Below, piece by piece: positions 31,501 through 39,975 of a DNA stretch of 64,000 bases. The notes beneath the pieces were generated by a model that saw only the letters and a program-made list of their open reading frames with translations, was not told the origin of the DNA and ran no database searches. The stretch spans positions 1 through 64,000 of the forward strand of contig NZ_LDTB01000004.1 of NCBI RefSeq assembly GCF_001476895.1. The letters are read 5' to 3'. Positions within the stretch are counted from its first letter, which is position 1. The number at the start of each line of letters is the position of its first letter. This DNA comes from Sphingomonas endophytica. Lineage in GTDB: Bacteria > Pseudomonadota > Alphaproteobacteria > Sphingomonadales > Sphingomonadaceae. The position numbers and the translations under genes are program-made.

Positions 31501-31962
31501 ACGCAGACCGCGGCGCAGACGGCGCAGAACCTGGACGCGCTCATCAATTCGTCGGGCCTGTCCAAGTTCCGCGGAAAGATCGCCCCGCGCAACGCCTTCA
31601 ATTCGCCGTGGTTCACGAAGGTCGATCTGCACGTTTCGCAGGAAATCCCCACCGGACTGGGCGGCAGCCGCATCACGCTGTTCGCGGACGTCGAGAACGT
31701 CGGCAACCTGATCAACAAGAACTGGGGCCAGATCCGCGAATACGCCTTCCCTTATACCACGGCGGCGATCCGTGTTCAGTGTCTGCAGGCGCCCGTTGCA
31801 ACCGGTACGGCCCCAACCAGCGCGCAGACGACGCAGAACACGGGTCAGGCCTGCGCCCAGTATCGCTACACGGCACCGTCGGTGGCACCTGGTCAGCAGA
31901 ACGTGATCTCGTCGCGTCAGTCGCTCTACTCGGTTCGCGTCGGCGCCCGCTTCACCTTCTGA
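28561..31962 (+). CDS. Oar-like TonB-dependent receptor with carboxypeptidase-type domain
   Basis: A 1,133-aa outer-membrane receptor. The signal peptide ends at VAAAAQE. A beta-sandwich repeat (residues ~20-110) with TSAIRGSVTANGAPVAGASV resembles the carboxypeptidase regulatory domain. The plug (residues ~120-250, with RFSIDGVPVTDNFG and GGAINAILKSGTNEFHG) is followed by a large barrel ending in RFTF. Oar-like proteins import large substrates or act in surface functions. AAGGGGA precedes the ATG. A strong terminator follows, so it is monocistronic. Confidence 0.88.
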   Translation: MRNNLFVGVAAVALIMPVAAAAQETTSAIRGSVTANGAPVAGASVTILNVPTGGTSTVTTDAGGSFNATGLRVGGPYTVTVTAPGYASTQVTDIETVVAQSFELPIELTAETAGGGDIVVTASRLPNARNLSQGPANVLSAAQIASVASVNRDVRDLMRRDPFARLDYSEGSGRAVSFAGQNARYNRFSIDGVPVTDNFGLNPDGLPTRRSPVPFDAIGQFQTKVAPYDVREGNFQGGAINAILKSGTNEFHGTGFYAYSSDELTGKRTKAGPGVPTGRVTIPNFKYENYGAELSGPIIKDKLFFMVAGERVRAGTPIVEGTPGNNAGTVIPNITDAAVQQIQQIAQSRYGYNTGGILNNSDDRDDRLVAKLDANLSDTQRASVTYMYTKDQIRFNQNTQVGPASSTGNAPGLGLESNGYVGSNRLHAGVVQLNSDWSDEFSTEVRGFYKDYKRGQDPILGRGFAQFQVCTAAQSDRGSFGTGGSTATGIDLSTNCANGSGVVSFGPDISRQSNELTSRTWGGTVQARLTRDDHDLRIFGEMSDTKIVNLFVQRTAGDYYFDSIADFQAGNAQRLRYQNAIPSLNPIDAAARFQYQSYAFGIQDNWRISDLLTLSYGMRYDMYGGHGRPALNQNFVNRYGFTNQEYISGKGVFQPRVGFDFKATPQLTFRGGIGIFSGGSPDVYISNSYSNTGFLTNSIDVTQANNGSYSVGTGGQILTNVNGTTIPTAANDLVKNATTATGAPTNALARDFRLPSQWRGTLSADYDSDFGGFLGGGWHLGADFLWSEVRDQVYFADYRVTPTALKTPDGRVRYQSVTTFGDRFQDIVLTNTSQGRAYIGVARFDKSFDNWLNISASYTYQDVKDKTPATSSTAGSNYGNGAFFDGSGTTYGVSNDQVRHFIKYGATFDHAFFGDYKTNVAIFGETRIGKPYSYTMQDTSSNRSPIFGNVGTQSRYLLYVPTSTTDALVSYGDTVVNGVVTQTAAQTAQNLDALINSSGLSKFRGKIAPRNAFNSPWFTKVDLHVSQEIPTGLGGSRITLFADVENVGNLINKNWGQIREYAFPYTTAAIRVQCLQAPVATGTAPTSAQTTQNTGQACAQYRYTAPSVAPGQQNVISSRQSLYSVRVGARFTF

Positions 31963-31984
31963 TCCGCGCCACCTGACCGATCAC

Positions 31985-32022
31985 GGGCCGCCTTCCCCAA
32001 CGGGACGGCGGCCCTTCTTTTT
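31985..32022 (+). terminator. Rho-independent terminator after Oar-like receptor
   Basis: GGGCCGCC and GGCGGCCC form the stem around a short internal CCCC/GGG pairing, followed by TTCTTTTT. It lies 22 bp after the receptor stop. Confidence 0.85.
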
Positions 32023-32056
32023 GCGTGACGGCGCGCGGCGGTGTAGAGAGGCCGCG

Positions 32057-33208
32057 ATGGCGACTTCCGCGACTTCCGTCTCCGCTGCTCCCGCGCCCTC
32101 CGCATACGCCGGCACGCCGGAGCGCCCGCTGTTCGTCCGGCCGTTCTTCGAGAATAAGGCCTCCGCCTTCTGGAAGCTCCAGGCTGCGGGATGGACCGGC
32201 TATCTGGTGCTGCGTTCGGTGTCGTCGCTCAGCAGCAATACGTCGCTGCAGGTGATCGTCTCGGTGCTGATCGAGTCGATCATCGGCTATTGCATCACGC
32301 TGCTGCTCTCGACGCTCTACGGCTATTACCGCCAGCTGCCGCGCGTCACCGGCATCCTGTTGTCGATCTTCACGCTGGCGGCGGCGACCTTCCTGTACGC
32401 GACGCTGTACGCCTTTTCGTTCAGCCTGATCCGGCTGGCGGCGCCCGGCGTCGACCTGTCGCTGCTGCTGGCCGCGCTGTTCCTCAGCTTCACGGTGCTG
32501 GCCGGTTGGTCGGCACTGTATTTCGGGATCAACTTCTACCTGATCCTTGAGGATCAGATCGACCAGATGGAGCATCTGGAGAACCAGGCGTCGTCGGCGC
32601 AACTCGCGATGCTGCGCTATCAGCTCAACCCGCATTTCCTGTTCAACACGCTCAATTCGATCTCGACGCTCGTCCTGCTCAAACAGACCGAGCGCGCCAA
32701 TGCGATGCTCAGCCGCCTGTCATCGTTCCTGCGCTATACACTCGCCAACGAACCCACCGCGCACGTCACCGTCGCGCAGGAGGTCGAGACGCTGAAACTG
32801 TATCTCGATATCGAGAAGATGCGGTTCGAGGACCGCCTGCGCCCTAAGTTCGACATCGACCCGGCGTCGGAAAAGGCGCGACTGCCGTCGCTGCTGCTGC
32901 AACCCTTGGTCGAGAATGCGATCAAATATGCCGTGACGCCGCAAGAGGATGGCGCGGAAATCTGCGTCGCCATTCGGCTCGTCGGTGACAGGGTGCTGCT
33001 GGGCGTATCCGACACCGGACCGGGTTTGATGCCGACGAAATCGCGGCCATCCCTTTCAACCGGCGTGGGCATCGCCAATATCAGGGAGCGGCTGGCACAG
33101 GCCTACGGGCCGGACCACCGCTTCGATGTGCGGGCCATGCCGACGGGCGGGTTCGGGGTCGAGATCGAGATCCCGTACCAGCTCGAAGTACCGAACAGAG
33201 AGGTGTGA
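32057..33208 (+). CDS. LytS/YehU-type sensor histidine kinase
   Basis: A 383-aa kinase with four hydrophobic segments at about residues 45-165 forming the sensor, then a His_kinase domain with the phosphoacceptor H193 in QLNPHFLFNTLNSI, and a HATPase region with LLLQPLVENAIKYAV, SDTGPGL and TGVGIANIRERL. No PAS or GAF domain is seen, so the signal is probably sensed in or at the membrane. ATG at 32057 has AGAGAGG upstream. The stop overlaps the start of the partner regulator. Confidence 0.9.
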   Translation: MATSATSVSAAPAPSAYAGTPERPLFVRPFFENKASAFWKLQAAGWTGYLVLRSVSSLSSNTSLQVIVSVLIESIIGYCITLLLSTLYGYYRQLPRVTGILLSIFTLAAATFLYATLYAFSFSLIRLAAPGVDLSLLLAALFLSFTVLAGWSALYFGINFYLILEDQIDQMEHLENQASSAQLAMLRYQLNPHFLFNTLNSISTLVLLKQTERANAMLSRLSSFLRYTLANEPTAHVTVAQEVETLKLYLDIEKMRFEDRLRPKFDIDPASEKARLPSLLLQPLVENAIKYAVTPQEDGAEICVAIRLVGDRVLLGVSDTGPGLMPTKSRPSLSTGVGIANIRERLAQAYGPDHRFDVRAMPTGGFGVEIEIPYQLEVPNREV

Positions 33209-34008
33209 TGACCATTCGTACCATCCTCGTCGACGACGAGCCGCTTGCCATTCAGGGGCTCGAACTGCGGCTTCAGGCGCACGACGACGTCGAGATCATC
33301 GCCAAGTGCCAGAACGGGCGCGAGGCGATCAGCGCGATCAAGACCCACAAGCCCGACCTCGTCTTCCTCGACATCCAGATGCCTGGGTTCGACGGCTTCT
33401 CGGTCGTCCAGGGGTTGATGGACGTCGAACCCCCGTTGTTCGTCTTCGTCACGGCGTATTCCGACCATGCGATCCGCGCGTTCGAGGCGCAGGCGACCGA
33501 CTATCTGATGAAGCCGGTCGAGGAATCGCGCCTCGCCGACACGCTCGACCGGGTACGCCAGCGCCTGTCGGAACGTCAAAGCGCGGGCGAGGCCGAGAAA
33601 CTGAAGGAAGCACTGGCCGAACACGCCCCCGAAGCGGCAGCCGAGATCGCGGACGGCGGCGATGCGGTGAACGCCAGCCGCTTCGAAAAAATGATCAACA
33701 TCAAGGATCGCGGCCAGATCTTCCGCGTCGATGTCGACACGATCGAGCGGATCGATGCCGCCGGCGATTACATGTGCATTTACACCGGCGACAACACGCT
33801 GATCCTGCGGGAGACGATGAAGGATCTGGAAAAGCGCCTCGACCCGCGACGGTTCCAGCGCATTCACCGTTCGACGATCGTCAACCTCGATCTGGTCAAG
33901 CAGGTGAAACCGCACACCAACGGCGAATGCTTCCTGGTGCTTGATTCCGGCGCGAACGTGAAGGTCAGCCGCAGCTATCGCGACGTGGTGGCGCGCTTCG
34001 TCCATTGA
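33208..34008 (+). CDS. LytTR-type response regulator
   Basis: A 266-aa regulator with a receiver domain (acidic pocket DDE at 9-11, phosphoacceptor D55 in LVFLDIQMP, TAYSDHAIRAF, K in LMKPVEE), a glutamate-rich linker at about 120-150, and a C-terminal LytTR DNA-binding domain (INIKDRGQIFRVDVDTIERIDAAGD and FQRIHRSTIVNLD). It starts on the last base of the kinase stop (TGATG). A GTG codon just before it is an alternative start. Targets are unknown; LytTR proteins bind paired 9-bp sites. Confidence 0.92.
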   Translation: MTIRTILVDDEPLAIQGLELRLQAHDDVEIIAKCQNGREAISAIKTHKPDLVFLDIQMPGFDGFSVVQGLMDVEPPLFVFVTAYSDHAIRAFEAQATDYLMKPVEESRLADTLDRVRQRLSERQSAGEAEKLKEALAEHAPEAAAEIADGGDAVNASRFEKMINIKDRGQIFRVDVDTIERIDAAGDYMCIYTGDNTLILRETMKDLEKRLDPRRFQRIHRSTIVNLDLVKQVKPHTNGECFLVLDSGANVKVSRSYRDVVARFVH

Positions 34009-34937
34009 TGACGGACGGACCAGCGATCACGGTCGCCGCGCTCTATCGCTTCGCGCGGTTCGATGACCCGCACGCCTTGCGCGAGCCGCTGCTGACGTGC
34101 GCTCGCGATCATGGCGTGAAGGGCACCTTGCTGCTGGCGACGGAAGGCGTGAACGGCACGATCGCCGGGCCGGCGGCAGGGATCGCGGCGGTTGTCGCGC
34201 ACCTGCGCGCACTGCCCGGCTGCGCCGACCTGTCGCTGAAATATGCGCAGGCCGCCGCCATGCCCTTTCACCGGCTGAAGGTGAAGGTGAAGCGCGAGAT
34301 CGTGACGATGGGCGTCACGGTCGATCCGCTGACCGACGCGGGCACCTATGTCGCGCCGTCCGACTGGAACGCGCTGATCGCCGATCCCGAGACGCTGGTG
34401 ATCGACACCCGCAATTCCTATGAGGTCGCGGTCGGTACGTTCGCGGGCGCGGTCGATCCGGGAACGGCGGGGTTCGCCGATTTCCCGACGTGGTTCCGCG
34501 ATCATCGCGACGAATTGCTGGCGGGCAAGCGCCGCGTCGCGATGTTCTGCACCGGCGGCATCCGTTGCGAGAAATCGACCGCCTTCCTGAAGGCGGAGGG
34601 GGTCGAACAGGTCCATCACCTCGACGGCGGTATCCTGCGCTATCTCGAGGAAACGCCCGAAGCCGACAGCGCGTGGCAGGGCGAATGCTTCGTCTTCGAC
34701 CAGCGCGTCGCGGTCGGCCATGGCCTGTCGCAGGGAACTTATGTCCTCTGCTACGCTTGCCGGATGCCGGTCAGCGCGACGGATCGTGCCTCACCCTTGT
34801 ATGTCGAGGGCGAAAGCTGCCCCGCCTGCCATGCCATCCGCACGCCGGAGGACCGCGCGGGCTATGCCGAACGGCACCGACAGGAATCGCTGGCGGCGGC
34901 ACGCGGCGAAACGCATGTCGGGCGCGTATTCGACTGA
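34008..34937 (+). CDS. trhO: tRNA uridine(34) hydroxylase, rhodanese type
   Basis: A 309-aa TrhO (YceA) protein, which makes 5-hydroxyuridine at tRNA position 34 from prephenate-independent oxygen chemistry. The N-terminal UPF0176 domain (GTLLLATEGVNGTIAG) is followed by a rhodanese domain with catalytic C181 in MFCTGGIRCEKS and HHLDGGILRYLEE, and a C-terminal zinc-like set (CYACRMPV, SCPACH). It starts inside the stop of the LytTR gene, an unusual coupling of a tRNA-modification enzyme to a two-component operon. Confidence 0.92.
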   Translation: MTDGPAITVAALYRFARFDDPHALREPLLTCARDHGVKGTLLLATEGVNGTIAGPAAGIAAVVAHLRALPGCADLSLKYAQAAAMPFHRLKVKVKREIVTMGVTVDPLTDAGTYVAPSDWNALIADPETLVIDTRNSYEVAVGTFAGAVDPGTAGFADFPTWFRDHRDELLAGKRRVAMFCTGGIRCEKSTAFLKAEGVEQVHHLDGGILRYLEETPEADSAWQGECFVFDQRVAVGHGLSQGTYVLCYACRMPVSATDRASPLYVEGESCPACHAIRTPEDRAGYAERHRQESLAAARGETHVGRVFD

Positions 34938-35203
34938 ACCCTGCGCCTGTCGCCTGACCTTTCCGGCACGCCGGCGAAGCCCGGCGGCAAATCGGGAAGG
35001 CTGCCGTGACGAAGCGCTGCGTGTCGTCACGCCTGCTCCGTCACTGGACCCGAGCCTTCGCTGGGGTGCGGGAAGCGTGTGGCGGAGGAGGGCGAAAAGC
35101 CTGTAACCGAGCCCACGAAACCTAATCCACATCGATAGCGTTCCCCCACCGCAACGACCGGCGTAACGGTCGCTGTCGGAATATTACGGCGGGGGCTTCT
35201 TTC

Positions 35204-36283
35204 ATGACGATCGGTCGGCGGCACGTCGAAAACGGCGGGCTCATCCTGTTCCTGACGCTCATCACGGTCGCCTTGCTGGCGGTCGTGTCCGGCTTTATCG
35301 GGGCGCTGCTATGGGCGGCGCTGGCCGCGCTGCTGTTTCAGCCGATCTTCCAGCGTTTCCTGAGGCGCTGGCCGGGGCGGCGCAACATGGCCGCTGCGCT
35401 GACCCTGCTGGTGATTACCGTAGCGGTCGTGATCCCGGCGCTGATCCTCGGCAGCCTGATCGTCGATCAGGCGGCGGGCGTCTATCAGCAGATCCGCACC
35501 GGCCAGATCAATTTCGCGATGTATTTCGAGCAGGTCCATGACGCCCTGCCCGCCCGGCTCCAGCGCACGCTCGACACCGCTGGCTTCGGCAGCTTCGAGC
35601 GCGCGCAGGCTCGCATCTCGGAGACCGTCAGCAACAGCGCCAGCATGTTGACGCGCCAGGCGCTGTCGATCGGTGCGAATGCGGCGGCGTTCCTGCTGGC
35701 GTTCGGCGTCGGGCTGTACGTCACCTACTTCCTGCTGCGCGACGGCGAGCGGATCGGCCCGGCGGTCGTCCGCGCGTTGCCGCTCGAACCCTCGGTCGCC
35801 GGGCGGTTGGCGGACAAGTTCGTCGCGGTAGTGCGCGCCACCATCAAGGGCTCAGGCGTCGTAGCGCTGGTACAGGGCGCGCTGGGCGCGATCACCTTCT
35901 GGATCGTCGGCCTGCCCGCCGGGTTGCTGTGGGGCGTGCTGATGGCGATCGCCGCGCTGCTGCCGGCGGTCGGGCCTGCAATCATCTGGGGGCCGGTGGC
36001 GATCTATCTGCTGGCGACCGGCGCGATCTGGCAGGCTGGCGTGGTGATCGCCTCGGGGGTGTTCGTGATCGGGTTGGCCGACAACGTGTTGCGGCCGATT
36101 TTGGTCGGGCGCGATACGGGGCTGCCCGACTGGCTGGTGCTGGTCACGACGCTGGGCGGGATCGACCTGCTGGGGCTGAGCGGGATCGTCGTCGGGCCGG
36201 TTGTGGGGGCGCTGTTCCTGACGGCATGGGAGATTTTGAGTGAGCAGCGTAGGGTGGAGGTGGCGGTCGCGACGGACGACTGA
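35204..36283 (+). CDS. AI-2E family transporter (PerM-like)
   Basis: A 359-aa membrane protein with about seven to eight helices and a central amphipathic region (residues ~100-150). The helices and the GLADNVLRPILVGRDTGLPD motif identify the AI-2E/PerM family. Members have been linked to autoinducer export or Na+/H+ exchange; neither role can be chosen here. The 266-bp gap before it holds only short GC-rich repeats and no recognised gene. Confidence 0.85.
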   Translation: MTIGRRHVENGGLILFLTLITVALLAVVSGFIGALLWAALAALLFQPIFQRFLRRWPGRRNMAAALTLLVITVAVVIPALILGSLIVDQAAGVYQQIRTGQINFAMYFEQVHDALPARLQRTLDTAGFGSFERAQARISETVSNSASMLTRQALSIGANAAAFLLAFGVGLYVTYFLLRDGERIGPAVVRALPLEPSVAGRLADKFVAVVRATIKGSGVVALVQGALGAITFWIVGLPAGLLWGVLMAIAALLPAVGPAIIWGPVAIYLLATGAIWQAGVVIASGVFVIGLADNVLRPILVGRDTGLPDWLVLVTTLGGIDLLGLSGIVVGPVVGALFLTAWEILSEQRRVEVAVATDD

Positions 36284-36378
36284 ACGCGGCCATTTGCCGA
36301 CAATTCGTCATTAAGACACGTTTGTTCGATGCGATCCGCACTATTGCGGACATTGGCATTATCGCTACTCTCCGCGTT

Positions 36379-36783
36379 ATGATGAAGGAATATGTCATCG
36401 ATGGCACGAAGATCACATCGTTAGAGGCGTTCTACGACGTGATAAGTGAAGTGCTAATTCCCGGTGCCGAGTGAGGCCGGAACCTAGATACCTTCAACGA
36501 TATACTCCGCGGTGGCTTCGGAACGCCCGTCGAAGGATTTGTCCTAAGATGTACGCATTCTGACTCCTCGCGAGCGAGGCTTGGATATACCGGAACCACT
36601 AGGCAGTTGGAGAAACGGCTGGAGCGATGTCATCCGTCCAATCGTGCTCAGCTCCGCTCTGACTTTGAACAAGCTAAGCAAGGTGACGGACCCACGGTGT
36701 TCGACTGGCTCACGGAAATAATCCGCGACCACGACGTCGGCGGCGACGAAGCCCACGATGGCGTTCACCTCGTGCTTGAGTGA
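36379..36783 (+). pseudogene. Barstar-family ribonuclease inhibitor, interrupted by TGA
   Basis: Reading from ATG 36379 gives 31 codons (MMKEYVIDGTKITSLEAF... up to IPGAE), then TGA at 36472, then 102 further codons in the same frame to TGA at 36781. The downstream part begins GRNLDTFNDILRGGFGTP and ends FDWLTEIIRDHD...VHLVLE. Together this reads as one barstar-family inhibitor of 134 residues; in the family a tryptophan precedes G-x-NLD, so TGG has become TGA. No barnase-like toxin is adjacent. The stretch is AT-richer than its neighbours, suggesting acquisition. It may be a pseudogene, or a product made from a downstream start or by read-through. Confidence 0.72.
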
Positions 36784-36804
36784 ACGTTCGCTTCCCACCA
36801 CCAG

Positions 36805-36902
36805 CCGTCATCCCCGCGAAGACGGGGATCCAGAACCTCTGACGTCGCGCCCCTATCGGCAGACCTGCACGTCTGGATTCCCGCCTTCGCGGGAATGACG
36901 GG
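36805..36902. repeat. Palindromic repeat family A, copy 2
   Basis: Same design as 10248-10345: arms CCGTCATCCCCGCGAAG... and ...CTTCGCGGGAATGACGG, and the same CCAGAACCTCTGACGT inside the left end. It lies between the barstar remnant and the ABC-F gene. Confidence 0.8.
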
Positions 36903-36958
36903 CCGGCGCAAACACCCCTCCCTTTCCCCGTTGCCCGCGATCCGCTACAGGCGCGCGC

Positions 36959-38824
36959 ATGCTTTCTCTCAACGGCATCACCGTGCGGCTTGGCGGCCGC
37001 ACGATCCTCGACCGCGCCAGTGCCGCGCTGCCGCCGGGCAGCCGCGTCGGGCTGATCGGGCGCAATGGCGCGGGCAAGTCGACGATGGTGCGCGTCATCG
37101 CCGGGCTGCTCGATCCCGACGAGGGCTCCGCCGACATGCCGCGCGGCGCCCGCATCGGCTATATCGCGCAGGAGGCGCCCGCCGGGGATTCGACCCCGCT
37201 GGAGACGGTGCTGGCCGCCGATACGGAGCGCGCCGCGTTGCTGGAGGAAGCCGAGGCGTTCGACGGCACCGGTTGCATGGACCGGCTGGGCGAGGTCCAC
37301 GATCGGCTGATCGCGATCGACGCCTATGCCGCACCGTCGCGCGCCGCGCGCATTCTGGTCGGGCTCGGCTTCGACGAGGAGGCGCAGTCGCGTCCGCTCG
37401 ACAGCTTCTCGGGCGGGTGGAAGATGCGCGTCGCGCTCGCCGCGTTGCTCTTCTCGCAGCCCGATTTGCTGCTGCTCGACGAACCCAGCAACCACCTCGA
37501 TCTCGAAGCGGTGATGTGGCTGGAGGACTTCCTGAAGAGCTATCGCGCGACGATCGTCGTCGTCAGCCACGAGCGCGACTTCCTCAACAATGTCGTCGAC
37601 CACATCCTGCACCTGCAGGGCGGCAAGACCACGCTCTACCCCGGCGGCTATGACGCGTTCGAGCGGCAGCGGGCCGAGCGGATGGCACAGCTGGCGGCGG
37701 CCAAGGCCAATCAGGACGCGCAGCGCGCCAAGTTGCAGGATTACGTCGCTCGCAACTCGGCGCGTGCCTCGACCGCGAAACAGGCGCAGAGCCGCGCCAA
37801 GATGCTGGCGAAGATGCAGCCGATCGCCGAGGCAGTGAACGACCCGACGCTCAGTTTCGACTTCCCGAATCCTACCGAACTCCGTCCACCGCTCATCACG
37901 CTCGATCACGCGTCGGTCGGCTATGGCGAGACACCGATCCTGTCGCGGCTCAACCTGCGGATGGACCCGGACGATCGCATCGCCCTGCTGGGCCGCAACG
38001 GTAACGGCAAGACCACTTTCGCACGGCTGCTGGCGGCGCAACTGGCACCGATGGCGGGCGAGGTCAGCGCGACCGGGAAGATGAAGGTGGGATACTTCAC
38101 GCAATATCAGGTCGAGGAGCTGGAGGCGGACGATACGCCACTGGCGCATATGACGCGCGTGATGCCGAATGCGACCCCGGCGGCGGTGCGTGGGCAGCTC
38201 GGCCGGTTCGGCTTTTCCGGCGACCGCGCCACCGCACGTGTCGGCAGCATGTCGGGCGGCGAGCGCGCGCGGCTGGCGCTGGCGCTGGTCACGCGCGAGG
38301 CGCCGCACCTGCTGATCCTCGACGAGCCGACCAACCACCTCGACGTCGATGCGCGCGAGGCACTGGTCCAGGCACTCAACGCCTATACCGGCGCGGTGCT
38401 GCTGGTCAGCCACGACCGGCATATGGTGGAGCTCACCGCCGACCGGCTGGTGCTGGTCGACAACGGCACCGCGAAGGAATTCGACGGCAGCCTCGACGAT
38501 TATATCGCGTTCGTGCTGGCGGGCGACGGCAAGGGGGCGGACAAGTCGAAGGGCAGCAAGCAGGACCGGAAGGCCGCCGCCGCCGCGCGTGAGAATGACA
38601 AGGCGCTGAAGAAGGAAGCGCGCGACGCCGAGGCGGAACTGGCGAGGCTGACCGCCGAACGCGCGGCGGTGGATCAGGCGATGTTCGATCCGTCGCAGGC
38701 GCAGGCGACGCTCGCCAAACTGACGATGACGGAACTGCTGAAGCGGCGCGCGGACCTCAACGACCGCATCGAGGCGGCAGAGGCGCGCTGGATGGCGGCG
38801 AGCGAGGCGCTGGAGGCGGCGTAA
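36959..38824 (+). CDS. ABC-F family ATPase (YheS-like)
   Basis: A 621-aa soluble protein with two ABC domains and no membrane part: first site GRNGAGKST, FSGGWKMR and LLLLDEPSNHLD; second site GRNGNGKTT, MSGGERAR and LLILDEPTNHLD. The linker between them (residues ~230-290, charged, coiled-coil) is the P-site tRNA interaction motif that contacts the ribosome. A C-terminal coiled coil with KKEARDAEAELARL follows. ABC-F proteins act on the ribosome in translation or antibiotic protection; domain pattern and length suit the YheS branch. Confidence 0.88.
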   Translation: MLSLNGITVRLGGRTILDRASAALPPGSRVGLIGRNGAGKSTMVRVIAGLLDPDEGSADMPRGARIGYIAQEAPAGDSTPLETVLAADTERAALLEEAEAFDGTGCMDRLGEVHDRLIAIDAYAAPSRAARILVGLGFDEEAQSRPLDSFSGGWKMRVALAALLFSQPDLLLLDEPSNHLDLEAVMWLEDFLKSYRATIVVVSHERDFLNNVVDHILHLQGGKTTLYPGGYDAFERQRAERMAQLAAAKANQDAQRAKLQDYVARNSARASTAKQAQSRAKMLAKMQPIAEAVNDPTLSFDFPNPTELRPPLITLDHASVGYGETPILSRLNLRMDPDDRIALLGRNGNGKTTFARLLAAQLAPMAGEVSATGKMKVGYFTQYQVEELEADDTPLAHMTRVMPNATPAAVRGQLGRFGFSGDRATARVGSMSGGERARLALALVTREAPHLLILDEPTNHLDVDAREALVQALNAYTGAVLLVSHDRHMVELTADRLVLVDNGTAKEFDGSLDDYIAFVLAGDGKGADKSKGSKQDRKAAAAARENDKALKKEARDAEAELARLTAERAAVDQAMFDPSQAQATLAKLTMTELLKRRADLNDRIEAAEARWMAASEALEAA

Positions 38825-38972
38825 CATCGCCGCCATGCCATTATCGCGCGCGCAGCGGTCCGGACGCGCGGCTTTTCGCGGAAGTCGCTGACCTCAAAGG
38901 TTCGTTATTGCCGCCGTCGCCGGAGCGAGGCCGGCGGCAAGTGACAGAGCCCGAGTGAGGGCGGGCTGGCGC

Positions 38973-39242
38973 TTACGCCTCGCCCTGCCCTTCGTCACCC
39001 TCGACGGCATTTTCGAACCACGCTTCGACCGGGCCGACCAGCTTGATGGTCAGCGGGCGGCCGTGGCGGTCGACCTTCTTGCCCAACGCGACACGAATCC
39101 AGCCTTCGGAGATGCTGTATTCCTCGACGTCGCGGCGCTCGACGCCCTTGAAGCGGATGCCGACGCCGCGTTGCAGCGCTTCCTGGTCGAAGAACGGGCT
39201 CGACGGGTCGATCGACAGATGGTCGGGAGGAGTATCGCTCAT
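38973..39242 (-). CDS. DUF3297 family protein
   Basis: An 89-aa acidic soluble protein, starting MSDTPPDHLSIDPSSPFFDQ. The segments GVGIRFKGVERRDVEEYSISEGWIRV and LTIKLVGPVEAWFE match the DUF3297 family, common in Proteobacteria and without known function. The ATG at 39242 was chosen since the upstream extension overlaps the terminator of the next gene. Its own downstream region holds a GC-rich inverted repeat (about 38908-38940). Confidence 0.8.
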   Translation of the reverse strand: MSDTPPDHLSIDPSSPFFDQEALQRGVGIRFKGVERRDVEEYSISEGWIRVALGKKVDRHGRPLTIKLVGPVEAWFENAVEGDEGQGEA

Positions 39243-39278
39243 GCCGAGCCCTTGCCGCAAAGCGGGGCGGCGAGCCAC

Positions 39279-39311
39279 AAAAAAACGGCGCGGGCCCTGC
39301 ACCCGCGCCGT
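39279..39311 (-). terminator. Rho-independent terminator, minus strand
   Basis: On the minus strand, a perfect 10-bp stem ACGGCGCGGG/CCCGCGCCGT with a 7-nt loop is followed by seven T. It ends the glycine-zipper gene, 9 bp after its stop. Confidence 0.9.
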
Positions 39312-39319
39312 CCGTCATC

Positions 39320-39691
39320 TCACCAGCCGTAATAGCCCGGGCCGGGATAGCTGCGATAGTAATCGCGCTCATACACCACCGGCGGGGGCGGCGGCGCGTA
39401 ATAGCGGTCGCGGTAATAGACGCGCGGCGGCGGCGCATAATAGGAACGATCGTCGTAATAATAGCCGCCGCGATCGTAATAGCGCCGGTCGTAATAGCGG
39501 TCGCGGTTGCTCGACGCGATCGCCGCGCCCAGTCCCAGGCCGATCACCCCGCCGATCAGCGCACCCGCCGCAGTGTCGCCGCCGCGATCGCGGTGACGCC
39601 AATACCGTTGCGCCTCCGCCGGCGCGGCGCTGGCCAGAGCGCTGGCCGCGAGGCCCACGGCCAAGGCAGTCTTCTTCCAGAACGCAGACAT
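39320..39691 (-). CDS. Exported glycine-zipper protein with Tyr/Pro-rich tail
   Basis: A 123-aa secreted protein. The signal peptide MSAFWKKTALAVGLAASALASAAPAEAQ is followed by RYWRHRDRGG, a glycine-zipper membrane helix (AAGALIGGVIGLGLGAAIAS) and a tail of about 55 residues made almost entirely of Y, R, D, G and P (repeats of YYDRR, YYAPPP). GGAGGAGG precedes the ATG. Such proteins are common in sphingomonads as predicted envelope proteins; no activity is known. Confidence 0.75.
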   Translation of the reverse strand: MSAFWKKTALAVGLAASALASAAPAEAQRYWRHRDRGGDTAAGALIGGVIGLGLGAAIASSNRDRYYDRRYYDRGGYYYDDRSYYAPPPRVYYRDRYYAPPPPPVVYERDYYRSYPGPGYYGW

Positions 39692-39975
39692 AACCGAACC
39701 TCCTCCATTGGCCCGCCTGTTGGTCGAACGCATGAAGATGCGAGCCTGTGCCGCATGTGTGCCCCAACGGGGCTGAACCGGTGCGGAATGCGCCATTCAT
39801 GAGCGGTTTAGCGCGTCAGCGACTGGAAATAATCTGTCACATTTCACAGTCCGGACACATTCGGGGGCTAGCGGCGCGCGATCGGGAAGCCGTCATCGAC
39901 CGACACGGGATCAAGCGCCGCACAAGCCGGCGCCCCGATGCGGCGTGGCTTCCGTCGATTCGAAAAGGGGTAATC

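Noticed and set aside
28396..31632. Very long open frame (over 1,000 codons) antisense to the Oar-like receptor
   Set aside because: High-GC shadow frame: composition is Arg/Ala/Asp-rich without domain, and the plus-strand receptor has a signal peptide, plug, barrel and terminator.
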